Shown: positions 17,020 to 26,629 of the stretch, in pieces
How positions within the stretch are numbered: position 1 is the first letter of the stretch
Layout: the number at the start of each line of letters is the position of its first letter
Source: Gelatiniphilus marinus
Lineage (GTDB): Bacteria > Bacteroidota > Bacteroidia > Flavobacteriales > Flavobacteriaceae
Direction: 5' to 3' (one strand)
Assembly (NCBI RefSeq): GCF_042678305.1
Contig: NZ_JBHUDT010000006.1
Length of the DNA: 64,000 bases
Position numbers and translations under genes: made by a program
The notes under the pieces: model-generated
Database searches by the model: none
What the model saw: only the letters and a program-made list of their open reading frames with translations
Told to the model about the DNA's origin: nothing

Positions 17020-19644
17020 ATGATGAGCAAATTATTTTCTTTTAAACCTTTGGCTTTACTAATGTTCTTAGGGGTGTCTAATCTCATATTGGGCCAGACG
17101 GTTTCAGGTGTTGTAACAGACGACACATCGCAACCCATACCGGGAGTCTCGGTAATTGTTAAAGGTTCTACAACTGGAACAACAACAGATTTTGACGGAA
17201 ATTATTCATTAAGCGTAAACCAGGGTGAAACTCTTGTTTTTTCTTATATTGGTTACGAAACCAAAGAGGTTGTAGTATCGGGAAGCCTATTAAATATTAC
17301 CTTAAAATCTGGAGTGGCACTCGATGCAGTTGTATTGGTAGGCAATAGAGCCAAACCAAGAACCATACTAGATTCTCCTGTACCCATTGATAATATTGGG
17401 GTAAGTGAATTAAAAAACACAGGACAACCCACTGTAGATAAAATGCTAACTTATAAGGTGCCCTCTTTTAATTCATCAACTCAAACAATCTCAGATGCCA
17501 CGGCACATTTTGATCCGGCCGATTTAAGAGGCCTGGGCCCAAGCAGAACTTTGGTTTTGGTAAACGGAAAAAGAAAAAACCAAAGTGCCTTAGTGTATAT
17601 AAACGATACACCGGGCAAAGGTGAAGTAGGTGTCGATTTAAAAAGCATACCTGCAGCAGCTATTGAAAGAATTGAAGTTTTAAGAGATGGGGCTTCTGCA
17701 CAATACGGATCTGATGCGATAGCGGGTGTAATTAACATGGTCTTAAAAAAAGGCGTAGAATATACCACGGTTAATGCAAAAGCCGGAGTTACCACAGAAG
17801 GCGATGGCTTTAATTACGGAATAGATTTAAATACAGCCTTAACAGGAGAAAATGGAGCGTATTTAAACCTAACCTTTGGGTATTATGAACAAGACAAAAC
17901 AAATAGATCGGGAACTCCTGGGGCAGATGCTCTATTTGGTGTGCCCGCCAACGACCCAACTTTTGGCTCTTGGTTAGCAGAAAATCCGGATTTGGGAATG
18001 ACTGTTGGCCAGCCAGAATTAAAGAAAACCGATGTGTTTTTTAATGCAGGCTTACCTTTTAAAAGTGGCAACGGCGAGTTTTATACATTTGGAGGCTTGT
18101 CTTACCGAAAAGGCAAAAGCTTTGCCTTGTACAGAGCACCATATTGGGTGCAAGATCCTTTTAATTTATTACACGAAGCTGGAACAACTTATCAAGGATT
18201 TCAGCCAAATTTTGAAACAGACGTTAGAGACAACAACGTTACGGCAGGAGCCAAATGGGAATTACTTGGCTTTAATGTAGATTTAAGTGGTACTTATGGT
18301 AGAAACGCTGTAGATTATAATGTAACCAATAGTTTAAACCCCTCATTAGGTGCCAGTAGCCCAACCTCTTTTGATGTGGGCGCTTATTCCTTTAGCAACA
18401 CCTTAGCAAATTTCGATGTTTCTAGAAATTTTGGCACATTAAGCGTTGCTTTTGGCGCCGAGGTTAAAGGCGAACGTTTTACTGCCAAAGCAGGCGAATC
18501 TGCATCTTATGTAGGTGGTGGCGCTCAATCTTTCCCAGGGTTGCAACCCAGTAACGAGGTAACCGCTACAAGAGATAATTATGGCGTTTATGCCGATCTG
18601 GAATGGGAGCCAACAGAGGCACTTTTAATTGGCGGTGCAGTACGTTACGAAGATTTTAGTGATTTTGGAGATAACACATCCTGGAAAGTAAATGCAAGAT
18701 ATTCGCTTGGGAAAAGCGGTGCCTTAAGAGGTTCTTACAGTACAGGGTTTAGAGCACCATCGTTACATCAAATATATTTAAGTAATATACAAACATTGGT
18801 TTCTGGAGGAACCATTTCAAATCAAGGTACTTTTAACAATGTAGATCCTGTAATTAGAGCTGGTTTGGGCGTACCACAATTAACGGCTGAAACCTCCAAG
18901 AATATTTCTGCGGGTATTACTTATAAGTTTGAAAACAACTTTACAGCTTCGGTAGATTTTTATAACGTAAAAGTAAACGACCGTGTTTTATTTACTGGAG
19001 AAATAGGTTTTGATGGCGATAACGCCTCAACAAACCCTGTAGAACAAGTATTAATAGATAATTCTATTACAAGTTTAAAGTTCTTTACCAATGCCGTAAA
19101 TACCGAAACTTCAGGAGTAGATGTGGTTCTTAATTACGGAAATATAGAATTGGGTAACGGTAAATTAGATGCCACCTTAGCAGCCAATTTTAACGACACC
19201 AAAATTAAAGGAAAAATAGGAACGCCTGCCTTGTTAGAAGCCAACGGATACGATATTTTTAACAGAAAAGAGCAATCTAGAATTATATCGGCAAGACCAA
19301 AGTCTAAAATCTTGTTAGGTTTGGATTATGAACTTAATAAGTGGAACTTTATAGTTAATAACACCTATTTTGGCGAGGTTACATGGCAACATGCTACCAC
19401 ACCTACAAACGATCAAACCTTTGCTGGTAAAGTAATTACAGATTTAGTAATTAATTATGAATTTAGCGATAAATTCTCGGCAAATGTATCGGCAAGTAAC
19501 TTGCTTAATGTTTATCCAGACGAGGTTGATACCAAAGGCGATGTGGTAACCGATTTAGGAGGCCGTTTTAGGTACCCATGGGAAGTAAATCAATTTGGGT
19601 TTAACGGTACTACGCTAAATGCCGGTGTAACATTTAAATTCTAA
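17020..19644 (+). CDS. TonB-dependent outer-membrane receptor with carboxypeptidase-regulatory-like domain
   Basis: A receptor of about 874 residues that takes up a ligand across the outer membrane with TonB energy. The N-terminal signal peptide ends near LILGQ. A CarboxypepD_reg-like beta-sandwich follows (VSGVVTDDTSQPIPGVSVIVKG, about residues 25-110), then the plug domain (LRGLGPSRTLVLVNGKR; RIEVLRDGASAQYGSDAIAGVINMVLKK). The rest is a 22-strand barrel ending in F (GVTFKF). The start is taken as the ATG ATG pair at 17020/17023; an ATG at 16978 would add 14 residues before the signal peptide. No SusD gene follows, and the plug resembles the general iron/other-ligand receptors more than SusC. 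The ligand is unknown. A hairpin terminator separates it from the next gene. Confidence 0.9.
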   Translation: MMSKLFSFKPLALLMFLGVSNLILGQTVSGVVTDDTSQPIPGVSVIVKGSTTGTTTDFDGNYSLSVNQGETLVFSYIGYETKEVVVSGSLLNITLKSGVALDAVVLVGNRAKPRTILDSPVPIDNIGVSELKNTGQPTVDKMLTYKVPSFNSSTQTISDATAHFDPADLRGLGPSRTLVLVNGKRKNQSALVYINDTPGKGEVGVDLKSIPAAAIERIEVLRDGASAQYGSDAIAGVINMVLKKGVEYTTVNAKAGVTTEGDGFNYGIDLNTALTGENGAYLNLTFGYYEQDKTNRSGTPGADALFGVPANDPTFGSWLAENPDLGMTVGQPELKKTDVFFNAGLPFKSGNGEFYTFGGLSYRKGKSFALYRAPYWVQDPFNLLHEAGTTYQGFQPNFETDVRDNNVTAGAKWELLGFNVDLSGTYGRNAVDYNVTNSLNPSLGASSPTSFDVGAYSFSNTLANFDVSRNFGTLSVAFGAEVKGERFTAKAGESASYVGGGAQSFPGLQPSNEVTATRDNYGVYADLEWEPTEALLIGGAVRYEDFSDFGDNTSWKVNARYSLGKSGALRGSYSTGFRAPSLHQIYLSNIQTLVSGGTISNQGTFNNVDPVIRAGLGVPQLTAETSKNISAGITYKFENNFTASVDFYNVKVNDRVLFTGEIGFDGDNASTNPVEQVLIDNSITSLKFFTNAVNTETSGVDVVLNYGNIELGNGKLDATLAANFNDTKIKGKIGTPALLEANGYDIFNRKEQSRIISARPKSKILLGLDYELNKWNFIVNNTYFGEVTWQHATTPTNDQTFAGKVITDLVINYEFSDKFSANVSASNLLNVYPDEVDTKGDVVTDLGGRFRYPWEVNQFGFNGTTLNAGVTFKF

Positions 19645-19680
19645 TAAAATTAACAGCAGTTTTGGTTGTTAAACAAATTT

Positions 19681-19715
19681 AAAAGCTTAGTGGATTTATT
19701 TTACTAAGCTTTTTT
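19681..19715 (+). terminator. rho-independent terminator after the TonB receptor
   Basis: Arms AAAAGCTTAGT and ACTAAGCTTTT (perfect 11-bp stem) with an 11-base loop and a closing T run, 37 bases after the receptor stop. Confidence 0.85.
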
Positions 19716-19878
19716 GTGTGCATTATAATCGTATTACTTAAAAAAAAAATCAATTTAAGCAATACCAATGCATCTATTTAAAGTCCAGTAATTGTTGTTG
19801 TTCCGAGTAATTCGGGAGAAAAATGTTTTTTGATGAAACGAAATACGTAATTTTATAAAAAAATAAAATCTATTTACA

Positions 19879-22458
19879 ATGCATTTATTAAAGCTTAAAT
19901 TAAAAACAGTTAGTTTGCTCTTAATGCTTCTCTCGTTAAGTGCAACAGCACAAGAGCGAACGGGCAATATTGTAGAATACTTCGGAAAAGAAAAAGTTAA
20001 CGACATAAAAGAAGGTAAACTATTGCACGTCTTTAAAACAGGATTGGCTTTAAAATTTCAGAATTTCAAGTTTAACTCCTCATCATTTCCAAAAGACCAA
20101 GTTTTTGGTCGGTTTTTAATGCAGCCCAATTACGAACCCGAAAACAACGATGTTTTTGATATTGATTTTACAGGAAAACAACTTACCTGGAAAACCATTA
20201 CAACAGACAGCACAAATAGTTTTAACAACAGGAACTTAAGGTCCAGTTACGTGTATTTAACTTACCGGTCAGATACCGAAAAAACAGTACTATTTGAAGC
20301 CTCGGGGCATTCGCTGGTTTTAATAAATGGATTGCCGCACGAAGGCGACCATTACGATTTTGGATGGAATTTAATACCGTTAAAATTAAAAAAAGGATTA
20401 AATAAATTCGTGTTGAAAGTAGGGCGTTTTCCAAGGATTAGAGCAAGATTAATTGCTCCGCAAACACCCGTGCAGTTTACCACCCGAGATTTAACCTTGC
20501 CCGATCTTTTAATTGAAGAAGACAAAACCTATTTGGGCGCTATCAGAATAATAAATACATCTGAAAATTGGCTTGAAAACCACGCGGTAACTTCAGAAAT
20601 CAACGGGGTATCGCTAGCGCACCAAATTCCTAATATTCCGCCATTAAGCGTTCAAAAAGTGCCTTTTAAAATAGCTTCAGTTTCAGATGAAAAACAATTA
20701 AAAAAAACCAATTTAAAATTAAGTTTGAATGCCAAAAACGGCACATTAATTAATGCAAATACCATTCAAATTGAAATAAAATCTAAGCATACCCACCATA
20801 AACGTACTTTTAAAAGTAATGTGGATGGCAGTATTCAATATTACAGCGTAGCCCCTTCAAGTAATAAAAACCTAGAACATGGCGCCTTGTTTTTATCGGT
20901 ACACGGGGCGTCTGTTGAGGCTGTAAATCAAGCCAATGCTTATACAAAGAAAGATTGGGGCAATTTAATCGCGCCAACCAATCGCCGCCCGTTTGGTTTT
21001 GCGTGGGAAGATTGGGGACGTTTAGATGCGCTCGAGGTTTTAGCAGATGCCAAAAGTATTTACAAGCCCAACAGTAAAAAAATATATTTAACAGGGCATT
21101 CTATGGGTGGCCACGGCACTTGGTATTTGGGGGCAACCTACCCCGACAAGTTTGCTGCAATTGCGCCATGTGCAGGTTATCCAGATTTGCTTCTGTATAG
21201 AAATGGGTTTACAAAAAGAATGTTAAATATGACCCAAGCACAATTAAAACGCGCAGGAATTAGCCCAAAAATACTGGAACGCCTCAGTGCAGAACGCGTG
21301 CCAACGGCCATGGAAAACATAATCTACAGGGCAGGTACACCAAGCAGGACCTTGCAGCTTATTCGCAACTACTTGCACCACGGGGTTTATGTATTGCACG
21401 GCGAGATTGATAATGTGGTACCAACCGCCATTGCACGAGACATGCGCGAACGTTTGGGGAAATTCCATCCCGATTTTACCTATTACGAGTACCCAGAAGG
21501 CACACATTGGTACGGCAACCACAGTGTAGATTGGGATCCTATTTTTAACTTTTTCAAGCAGCGCAGTATTAAAAAGGCTTCCGGTATAAAAAAATATGAA
21601 TTCTTTACCGGTTCGCCAGGGGTTTCTGCCAGCTCTCATTTTATAACCATTCATCAGCAAGAGCAACCTTTTGTAACCAGTTCTTTTAAGTTTTCAAAAG
21701 CAGATGGCTATAAATTACAAACCGATAATGTGGCGGTAATTGAAGTTGATTTTTCAGCATTAAAGGATGATAATTCTAGTATTGAAATTGATGGGAATTC
21801 AATAAAAATCCAAAATGATAAAAGCGTATTTTTTAAGAAGGTGAATGAGGCGTGGCAAATTACCAAAGCACCTAGTTTAAAAGAAAAAGGACCACATAGA
21901 AACGGTGGTTTTAAAGATGCTTTTAGAAATAACGTGGTGTTTGTGTACGCAACAAATGGCACGCCAACAGAAAACGAATGGTATTACAACAGGGCGCGTT
22001 TTGATGCCGAAACCTTTTGGTACCGCGCCAATGGCCATATTGAAATGGTGAAGGATGTCGATTTCTCATTAAAAAAATATGCCGACAGAAATGTTGTGAT
22101 TTACGGCAATGCCGATAATAACACGGCGTGGAACAAACTTTTGAAGGATTGCCCAATACAAGTGAAGGATTACGGTGTAAATTTTAACGGAAAATTACTT
22201 TTTGGAAACCAATGGGGCATGTACTTTATAGTGCCAAGAAAAGATAGCGACATAGCCAGTGTAGGCGTAGTTACCGCAACAGGCAGCAAAGGCATGAAAG
22301 CGGCGTATATGAACCACTATTTGGTAAACGGCACCACATTTCCTGATGTGTTGCTTTTTGATGACGAGGTGTTGCAAAATGGTATGCCGGCCGTAAAAAG
22401 CGCAGGTTTTTTTGGCAACAATTGGTCTGTTGAAACGGGCGATTTTGAGTGGAGGTAA
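19879..22458 (+). CDS. secreted prolyl-oligopeptidase-like alpha/beta hydrolase
   Basis: An 859-residue exported protein (signal peptide cleaved near SATAQE). The centre holds an alpha/beta hydrolase domain of the S9 type. The nucleophile is S408 in LTGHSMGGHG, the acid is in LHGEIDNVVP and the histidine is in EYPEGTHWYGN. The N-terminal 300 residues contain beta-rich sections that may be a carbohydrate-binding-like or propeller-substitute region. The C-terminal 250 residues are a further beta-rich domain of unknown role. It follows the TonB receptor on the same strand after a terminator, so it may be separately expressed. Peptidase or esterase activity cannot be decided from sequence; acetyl- and feruloyl-esterase-like members exist in the same superfamily. 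Confidence 0.8.
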   Translation: MHLLKLKLKTVSLLLMLLSLSATAQERTGNIVEYFGKEKVNDIKEGKLLHVFKTGLALKFQNFKFNSSSFPKDQVFGRFLMQPNYEPENNDVFDIDFTGKQLTWKTITTDSTNSFNNRNLRSSYVYLTYRSDTEKTVLFEASGHSLVLINGLPHEGDHYDFGWNLIPLKLKKGLNKFVLKVGRFPRIRARLIAPQTPVQFTTRDLTLPDLLIEEDKTYLGAIRIINTSENWLENHAVTSEINGVSLAHQIPNIPPLSVQKVPFKIASVSDEKQLKKTNLKLSLNAKNGTLINANTIQIEIKSKHTHHKRTFKSNVDGSIQYYSVAPSSNKNLEHGALFLSVHGASVEAVNQANAYTKKDWGNLIAPTNRRPFGFAWEDWGRLDALEVLADAKSIYKPNSKKIYLTGHSMGGHGTWYLGATYPDKFAAIAPCAGYPDLLLYRNGFTKRMLNMTQAQLKRAGISPKILERLSAERVPTAMENIIYRAGTPSRTLQLIRNYLHHGVYVLHGEIDNVVPTAIARDMRERLGKFHPDFTYYEYPEGTHWYGNHSVDWDPIFNFFKQRSIKKASGIKKYEFFTGSPGVSASSHFITIHQQEQPFVTSSFKFSKADGYKLQTDNVAVIEVDFSALKDDNSSIEIDGNSIKIQNDKSVFFKKVNEAWQITKAPSLKEKGPHRNGGFKDAFRNNVVFVYATNGTPTENEWYYNRARFDAETFWYRANGHIEMVKDVDFSLKKYADRNVVIYGNADNNTAWNKLLKDCPIQVKDYGVNFNGKLLFGNQWGMYFIVPRKDSDIASVGVVTATGSKGMKAAYMNHYLVNGTTFPDVLLFDDEVLQNGMPAVKSAGFFGNNWSVETGDFEWR

Positions 22459-22863
22459 AACTGAAATAGACCAGTTAGGTTTTAACCCCAAAGAATCGGG
22501 AACTTATAGTTCTGGAAAATAAAGAAACTCCAGGGTTTCAATTCAGGAAATCTGAAGTTCTGCTGGGTGCATCCAGAATTAACGCCTTATAAATATTATC
22601 GATAAAAAAACCCAAGATTTAATTTATTTTAAAACCTTGGGTTTTATTTTTTAAGATGGTAGTGCTTTTTTTCTTTCCAAAAACAACTCTCTAGCCTATT
22701 AACCGGCTCTTTGGTAATTAATGCTTTGTGGTATTTTTTAACAATGGCTTGGGGATATTAGGAACTTTCTGGACAGAACAACAAAATACTTTACATAATA
22801 AATAAGTTAAATTAGTACTTGAGCCGCGAAAAGTGCGACATACACGCAATTACAAAAAACTTA
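22459..22863. other. 405-bp convergent intergenic region with a short unidentified frame
   Basis: The main feature is the hairpin described separately. On the minus strand a frame ending at 22644 reads AIVKKYHKALITKEP and continues for about 20 residues to a TAA that abuts the hairpin. It has a coding-like composition but no start and no family I recognise, so it may be the decayed 3' end of a lost gene. Nothing else is apparent. Confidence 0.35.
22607..22652. terminator. bidirectional hairpin terminator
   Basis: Arms AAAACCCAAG (22607-22616) and CTTGGGTTTT (22636-22645) pair perfectly. They are bordered by A runs on the left and T runs on the right, so the hairpin can stop transcripts from either side. 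It follows the secreted hydrolase gene by about 150 bases. Confidence 0.8.
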
Positions 22864-23160
22864 TTAAACGTATTGCTGGATAATACCAATAAGCGTATTG
22901 GCATCTTGCTCTCCGCTTTGGCGCCATTTCATTTCGCCATCTTTATAGATAATTAGTGTTGGCAAGCCTTTTACCCGCAAAGCTTCGGCTAATTCTTGAT
23001 TTTTTTCCACATCGATTTTAATCACTTTTGCCTTATCGCCCAAGGCCGCGGCAACGTCTCTAAGTACGGGGTGCATGGCAGTAGATTGCTCGTTCCATTC
23101 TGTAAAAAAATCTAACAGAACAGGTATGTCCACATCGATAAGTTCTCCAAATTTTGACAT
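22864..23160 (-). CDS. thioredoxin-fold protein lacking the CXXC active site
   Basis: A complete 98-residue thioredoxin fold: VLLDFFTEW strand, helix, IKIDVEKNQELAEALRVKGLPTLIIYKDG with the cis-proline (P67). The canonical WCGPC is replaced by W22-N-E-Q-S, and the protein contains no cysteine. The codons are clean and the frame is intact, so this is a natural substitution and not a sequencing artefact. The protein cannot exchange disulphides. A structural, chaperone or binding role is likely, as for other redox-inactive thioredoxins. Similar WNEQS variants are, to my recollection, present in other Flavobacteriaceae. It has no evident operon partner; the metallophosphoesterase gene lies about 200 bp downstream on the same strand. 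Confidence 0.88.
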   Translation of the reverse strand: MSKFGELIDVDIPVLLDFFTEWNEQSTAMHPVLRDVAAALGDKAKVIKIDVEKNQELAEALRVKGLPTLIIYKDGEMKWRQSGEQDANTLIGIIQQYV

Positions 23161-23356
23161 ATCTTAATGTTTTAAATCAATACAAAGCATTACAAACCTA
23201 CAATTTTTTATTCAGTTTAAAAATCAACTCTTTAAACCAAGCTTAAAATTCTTCATTATAAATATAATCAATTTTGCTACAATTACAATATGTACTTGAT
23301 TTTAAAGGTGTTTTCAGCTTCTTTTATAACAGTTACGGCCTCTCAGATCTAAAAAA

Positions 23357-24592
23357 TCAGGCATTTGCCGCCCCTTTTTCAAGTTCTATAACCGTAATTT
23401 CTGGCCAAATACCAACACGACCTGGAAATGCGTGATAACCAAAGCCCCTGTTAACATTTATAAACCTACCAAATTCGTTATACAATCCTGCCCATTGTTT
23501 ATAGACGTACTGCGACGGGCTCCATTTAAAAACCCCAGGGATTTCAATACCCATTTGCAAACCATGGGTGTGCCCACTTAATGTTAAATGGTAATTAAAA
23601 TTGTCGTTTTTAACTTGATATTCCCAATGCGACGGATCGTGGGTCATTAAAATCTTGAAATCTTCTTTTTCAAGACCTTTGGATGCTTTTTTCAAATCTC
23701 CAGATTGGTTAAAGCCTTTCCCCCAATTTTCTACTCCAACAATGGCAATTCGCTGTCCGTCTTTTTCTAAAACCCGATTTTCGTTCAACAATAAATCGAA
23801 TCCTATTTTTGGGTGTACCTCTTTTATGGCCTGGAAATTGTTTTTCTTTTCTGCTGTAGCTTTCCACTTGGTATAATCGCCATAATCGTGGTTTCCCAAA
23901 ACCGAAAACTTACCTAACGGTGCTTGCAACTTTTTAAACATTTCTATCCAATCGTCCATTTCGGTAGCTTTATTGTTTACAATATCGCCTGTAAATAAAA
24001 TAACATCCGATTTTTGTTCGTTAATCATATCTATACCGTACTGCACTTTTTCCTTGCTTGTAAAGCTACCTGCATGAATATCGGAAATCTGTGTAATGGT
24101 TAAGCCATTAAAAGCATCTGGCAAATCTTTAAAAGTTAATTTATATTTTAAAACCTTATAATTATAGCGGCCTTTAACAATGCCATACAAAAATGATGCA
24201 AAAGGAATGGCTGCCAACCCTAAGGCAAGTTTAGATACAAATTCGCGCCTACCGTTAAGTGGTTTGGTTTCTCCGTTTGAAAAAACCGAAATCATTTTTT
24301 GAATAACCCGCACCACATCTTCGCCAAACATAACAGCAAGCATAACCAATTTAGGTATTAAAAACGTGAGCAACAACCCAAATGCAAGCTGAAACGCCTT
24401 GGTTTGCCCTGCGCTTCGTGGGGTTGATAAAATGGTGTATAAAAAATTGCCGTAAACAACAACAGCCAAAATTATCCAAACCCATTTAATGTATTTGTTT
24501 TTTGTTATTGTTTTTAACGCTTGAAAAGCATAAAACTCAATAAAAACAAATAAAAGAGATGCTATTAAAAGTGTAATGATCCAACGCGACAT
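23357..24592 (-). CDS. membrane-anchored metallophosphoesterase (YaeI/YkuE-like)
   Basis: A 411-residue protein with four or five N-terminal membrane segments (residues about 1-150), then a calcineurin-type metallophosphoesterase domain. Metal ligands are visible in order: QISDIHAGSF, FTGDIVNN, LGNHDYGD, MTHDPSHW and LSGHTHGLQMG. These are the standard D-x-H, GD, GNHD, H and GHTH motifs. The YkuE/YaeI group hydrolyses UDP-2,3-diacylglucosamine or related phosphoesters, but the substrate here is not known. It runs alone on the minus strand between the thioredoxin-like and cutC genes. Confidence 0.9.
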   Translation of the reverse strand: MSRWIITLLIASLLFVFIEFYAFQALKTITKNKYIKWVWIILAVVVYGNFLYTILSTPRSAGQTKAFQLAFGLLLTFLIPKLVMLAVMFGEDVVRVIQKMISVFSNGETKPLNGRREFVSKLALGLAAIPFASFLYGIVKGRYNYKVLKYKLTFKDLPDAFNGLTITQISDIHAGSFTSKEKVQYGIDMINEQKSDVILFTGDIVNNKATEMDDWIEMFKKLQAPLGKFSVLGNHDYGDYTKWKATAEKKNNFQAIKEVHPKIGFDLLLNENRVLEKDGQRIAIVGVENWGKGFNQSGDLKKASKGLEKEDFKILMTHDPSHWEYQVKNDNFNYHLTLSGHTHGLQMGIEIPGVFKWSPSQYVYKQWAGLYNEFGRFINVNRGFGYHAFPGRVGIWPEITVIELEKGAANA

Positions 24593-24663
24593 ACCATGAG
24601 TTTAAAAGTATTGCAAAGATAGTTGTAAAACAAGCGGAGAACTTTTAACAACATGTTAAATTT

Positions 24664-25389
24664 CTACTGTTTTATGGCCTTTACGATTTTCGATATTTTT
24701 TCAGGGTCTGAAAACGCAACAATGCGCTCATCAAAAAAAGCATGGCTATTCATAGAAATTTTCGGTGCAGCAATAACCTGTTTTAGTGTTGAGGCAGAAC
24801 AATGTATCTCATTAAAACCCGCATTTTTAAATTCAATAACATTTTCAGCATTAATACCACCACCGGGAAGTATTGTTAGTTTGTTTTTAGCTTTTTCGTT
24901 CAGCTGTTTTAGTAATTCTATGCCTTTTAGCGCGCTGGTTTGCTGTCCGGAAGTTAGCACTCTATCTGCTCCCAAATCAGTAAGTTCATCAATCGCTTTT
25001 AAAGGGTTTTTAACCCAATCGAATGCGCGGTGAAATGTAAATGGTAAAGGTTTAGCGAGTTGAATTAAAGCTTGTGTTCGCTCCATATCTATGGTATTGT
25101 CTTCATTTAAAACCCCTGAAACAATACCGCTACAACCCATAGCTTTGCATTGTAAAATATCGTTTTTCATAATATCAAATTCGTCCTCGGAATAGGTAAA
25201 ATTTCCGCTTCGCGGACGAATTAAGACAAATACGGGTATTTTAAGCGTATCGGTTGCTTTTTTTAATAGTCCAAAACTTGGTGTTATTCCTCCAATGGCA
25301 AGTTCAGAACATAACTCAATACGGTTGGCTCCAGCATTTTCGGCATGAATTGCAGAGCGATACGAATTGGCACAAATTTCCAGTAACAT
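24664..25389 (-). CDS. cutC: CutC family protein
   Basis: A 241-residue TIM-barrel protein of the CutC family, historically linked to copper homeostasis although a direct copper role is doubtful. Characteristic stretches are LLEICANSYRSAIHAENAGANRIELCSELA at the start, GGITPSFG, VLIRPRSGNF, FHRAFDW, and LPGGGINAENV near the C-terminus. The start is set at MLLEICANS (25389), the usual N-terminus; the ATG seven codons upstream is less likely. It is adjacent to, and divergent from, the glycosylasparaginase gene. Confidence 0.92.
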   Translation of the reverse strand: MLLEICANSYRSAIHAENAGANRIELCSELAIGGITPSFGLLKKATDTLKIPVFVLIRPRSGNFTYSEDEFDIMKNDILQCKAMGCSGIVSGVLNEDNTIDMERTQALIQLAKPLPFTFHRAFDWVKNPLKAIDELTDLGADRVLTSGQQTSALKGIELLKQLNEKAKNKLTILPGGGINAENVIEFKNAGFNEIHCSASTLKQVIAAPKISMNSHAFFDERIVAFSDPEKISKIVKAIKQ

Positions 25390-25519
25390 TTTTAGTATAT
25401 TAGAAGCCAAAATTAAGCAAAAAATCTAAGTAATATTTTCGCTTTATGCATTGTTTACTATTTTAATGATAAAGAATTCATGAATCTAAAGATTTCGCGG
25501 AAATAAAAAAATCATTTTA

Positions 25520-26530
25520 ATGAAAAGAAGAAACTTTATTAAAAATGCCTCATTAACGGGCGTAGGTGTTGCCGTAGGAAGCTCGTTATTAAGCTGTAAC
25601 GAAAACAAAAAAGAAAAACCTAAAGCGCTTACGGCAAACACAAAAGCTTCGCTACCCCTGGTAATTGCCACTTGGAATGTACCTAACGCTACAGCAAAAG
25701 CTTGGGAGGTCTTGCAAAAAGGAGGCTCGGTTTTAGATGCTGTTGAACAAGGCGTAAGGGTTGAAGAAGCCGATGTAAAAAACCAATCTGTTGGCAAAGG
25801 TGGCAGACCCGATAGAGATGGCAACGTTACGCTTGATGCTTGCATAATGAATAAAGAAGGTGATTGCGGTGCCGTAGTTTATATGCAAAACATTACACAC
25901 GCTATTACTGTGGCCAGACAAGTAATGGAAAATACGCCGCACGTTATGCTAGCCGGAAAGGGTGCCGAACAATTTGCTGTAGAAAATGGCATGAAACGCG
26001 AAAACCTACTTACCGAGAAATCTAAAAAAGAATGGGAAGCGTGGCTTGTTGAGAAAGAATATAAACCCATTATAAATATAGAAAACCACGACACCATTGG
26101 CATGCTTGCCATTGATAAAAACGGCGATATTTCCGGAGCTTGTACAACCAGTGGGCTGGCTTATAAAATGGCTGGTCGTGTAGGCGATTCGCCAATAATC
26201 GGTTCGGGTTTGTTTGTAGATAACCAAGTTGGTGCTGCTGTTGCTACTGGCTTGGGCGAAGAGGTTGTGAAAACAGTAGGCAGCTTTTTGGTGGTAGAAT
26301 TAATGCGCCAAGGGAAATCGCCTCAACAAGCCTGCGAAGAAGCTATTAACAGAATTGTAAGCAAACCAAATAGCAATTATAAAAATTTTCAGGTGGGCTA
26401 TATTGCTGTTAATAAACAAGGTAAAACGGGGTCGTATTCTATACATGAATGGTTTAGCATGACGAAGTATCAAGATGGAAAAAACGAGAATTATCAATCG
26501 GATTTTTACTTGAAGAAAGACAAAGGCTAA
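25520..26530 (+). CDS. N4-(beta-N-acetylglucosaminyl)-L-asparaginase (glycosylasparaginase), lipoprotein
   Basis: A 336-residue Ntn-hydrolase precursor that cleaves the GlcNAc-asparagine bond of N-glycopeptides after self-processing. The N-terminus has a twin-arginine-like start (MKRRNFIKNAS) leading to a lipobox LLSC (C26), so it is probably exported folded. The autocleavage site is the HDT-IGMLAID motif with T192 as the new N-terminal nucleophile. The substrate-binding segment AGRVGDSPIIGSGLF and ATGLGEEVVKTVGSF are the family hallmarks. It closely resembles the well-studied Elizabethkingia (Flavobacterium) meningoseptica enzyme. Plain isoaspartyl peptidase is the alternative, but the spacing favours glycosylasparaginase. 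Confidence 0.9.
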   Translation: MKRRNFIKNASLTGVGVAVGSSLLSCNENKKEKPKALTANTKASLPLVIATWNVPNATAKAWEVLQKGGSVLDAVEQGVRVEEADVKNQSVGKGGRPDRDGNVTLDACIMNKEGDCGAVVYMQNITHAITVARQVMENTPHVMLAGKGAEQFAVENGMKRENLLTEKSKKEWEAWLVEKEYKPIINIENHDTIGMLAIDKNGDISGACTTSGLAYKMAGRVGDSPIIGSGLFVDNQVGAAVATGLGEEVVKTVGSFLVVELMRQGKSPQQACEEAINRIVSKPNSNYKNFQVGYIAVNKQGKTGSYSIHEWFSMTKYQDGKNENYQSDFYLKKDKG

Positions 26531-26629
26531 AAGTTAATTGCCATATTAATAAAAACAAATAAACACTTAGTTTAAGAGTTTAATTAATCTTTTTTTAAAG
26601 TTATTGGTGCTAAACCACTATGCAATAAG

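Noticed and set aside
16752..17138. Minus-strand frame of 128 codons across the aspS/TonB-receptor gap, and an overlapping plus-strand frame of 67 codons
   Set aside because: Both run through an AT-rich promoter region and the first overlaps the TonB receptor's signal peptide. Composition is not protein-like and no motif is visible.
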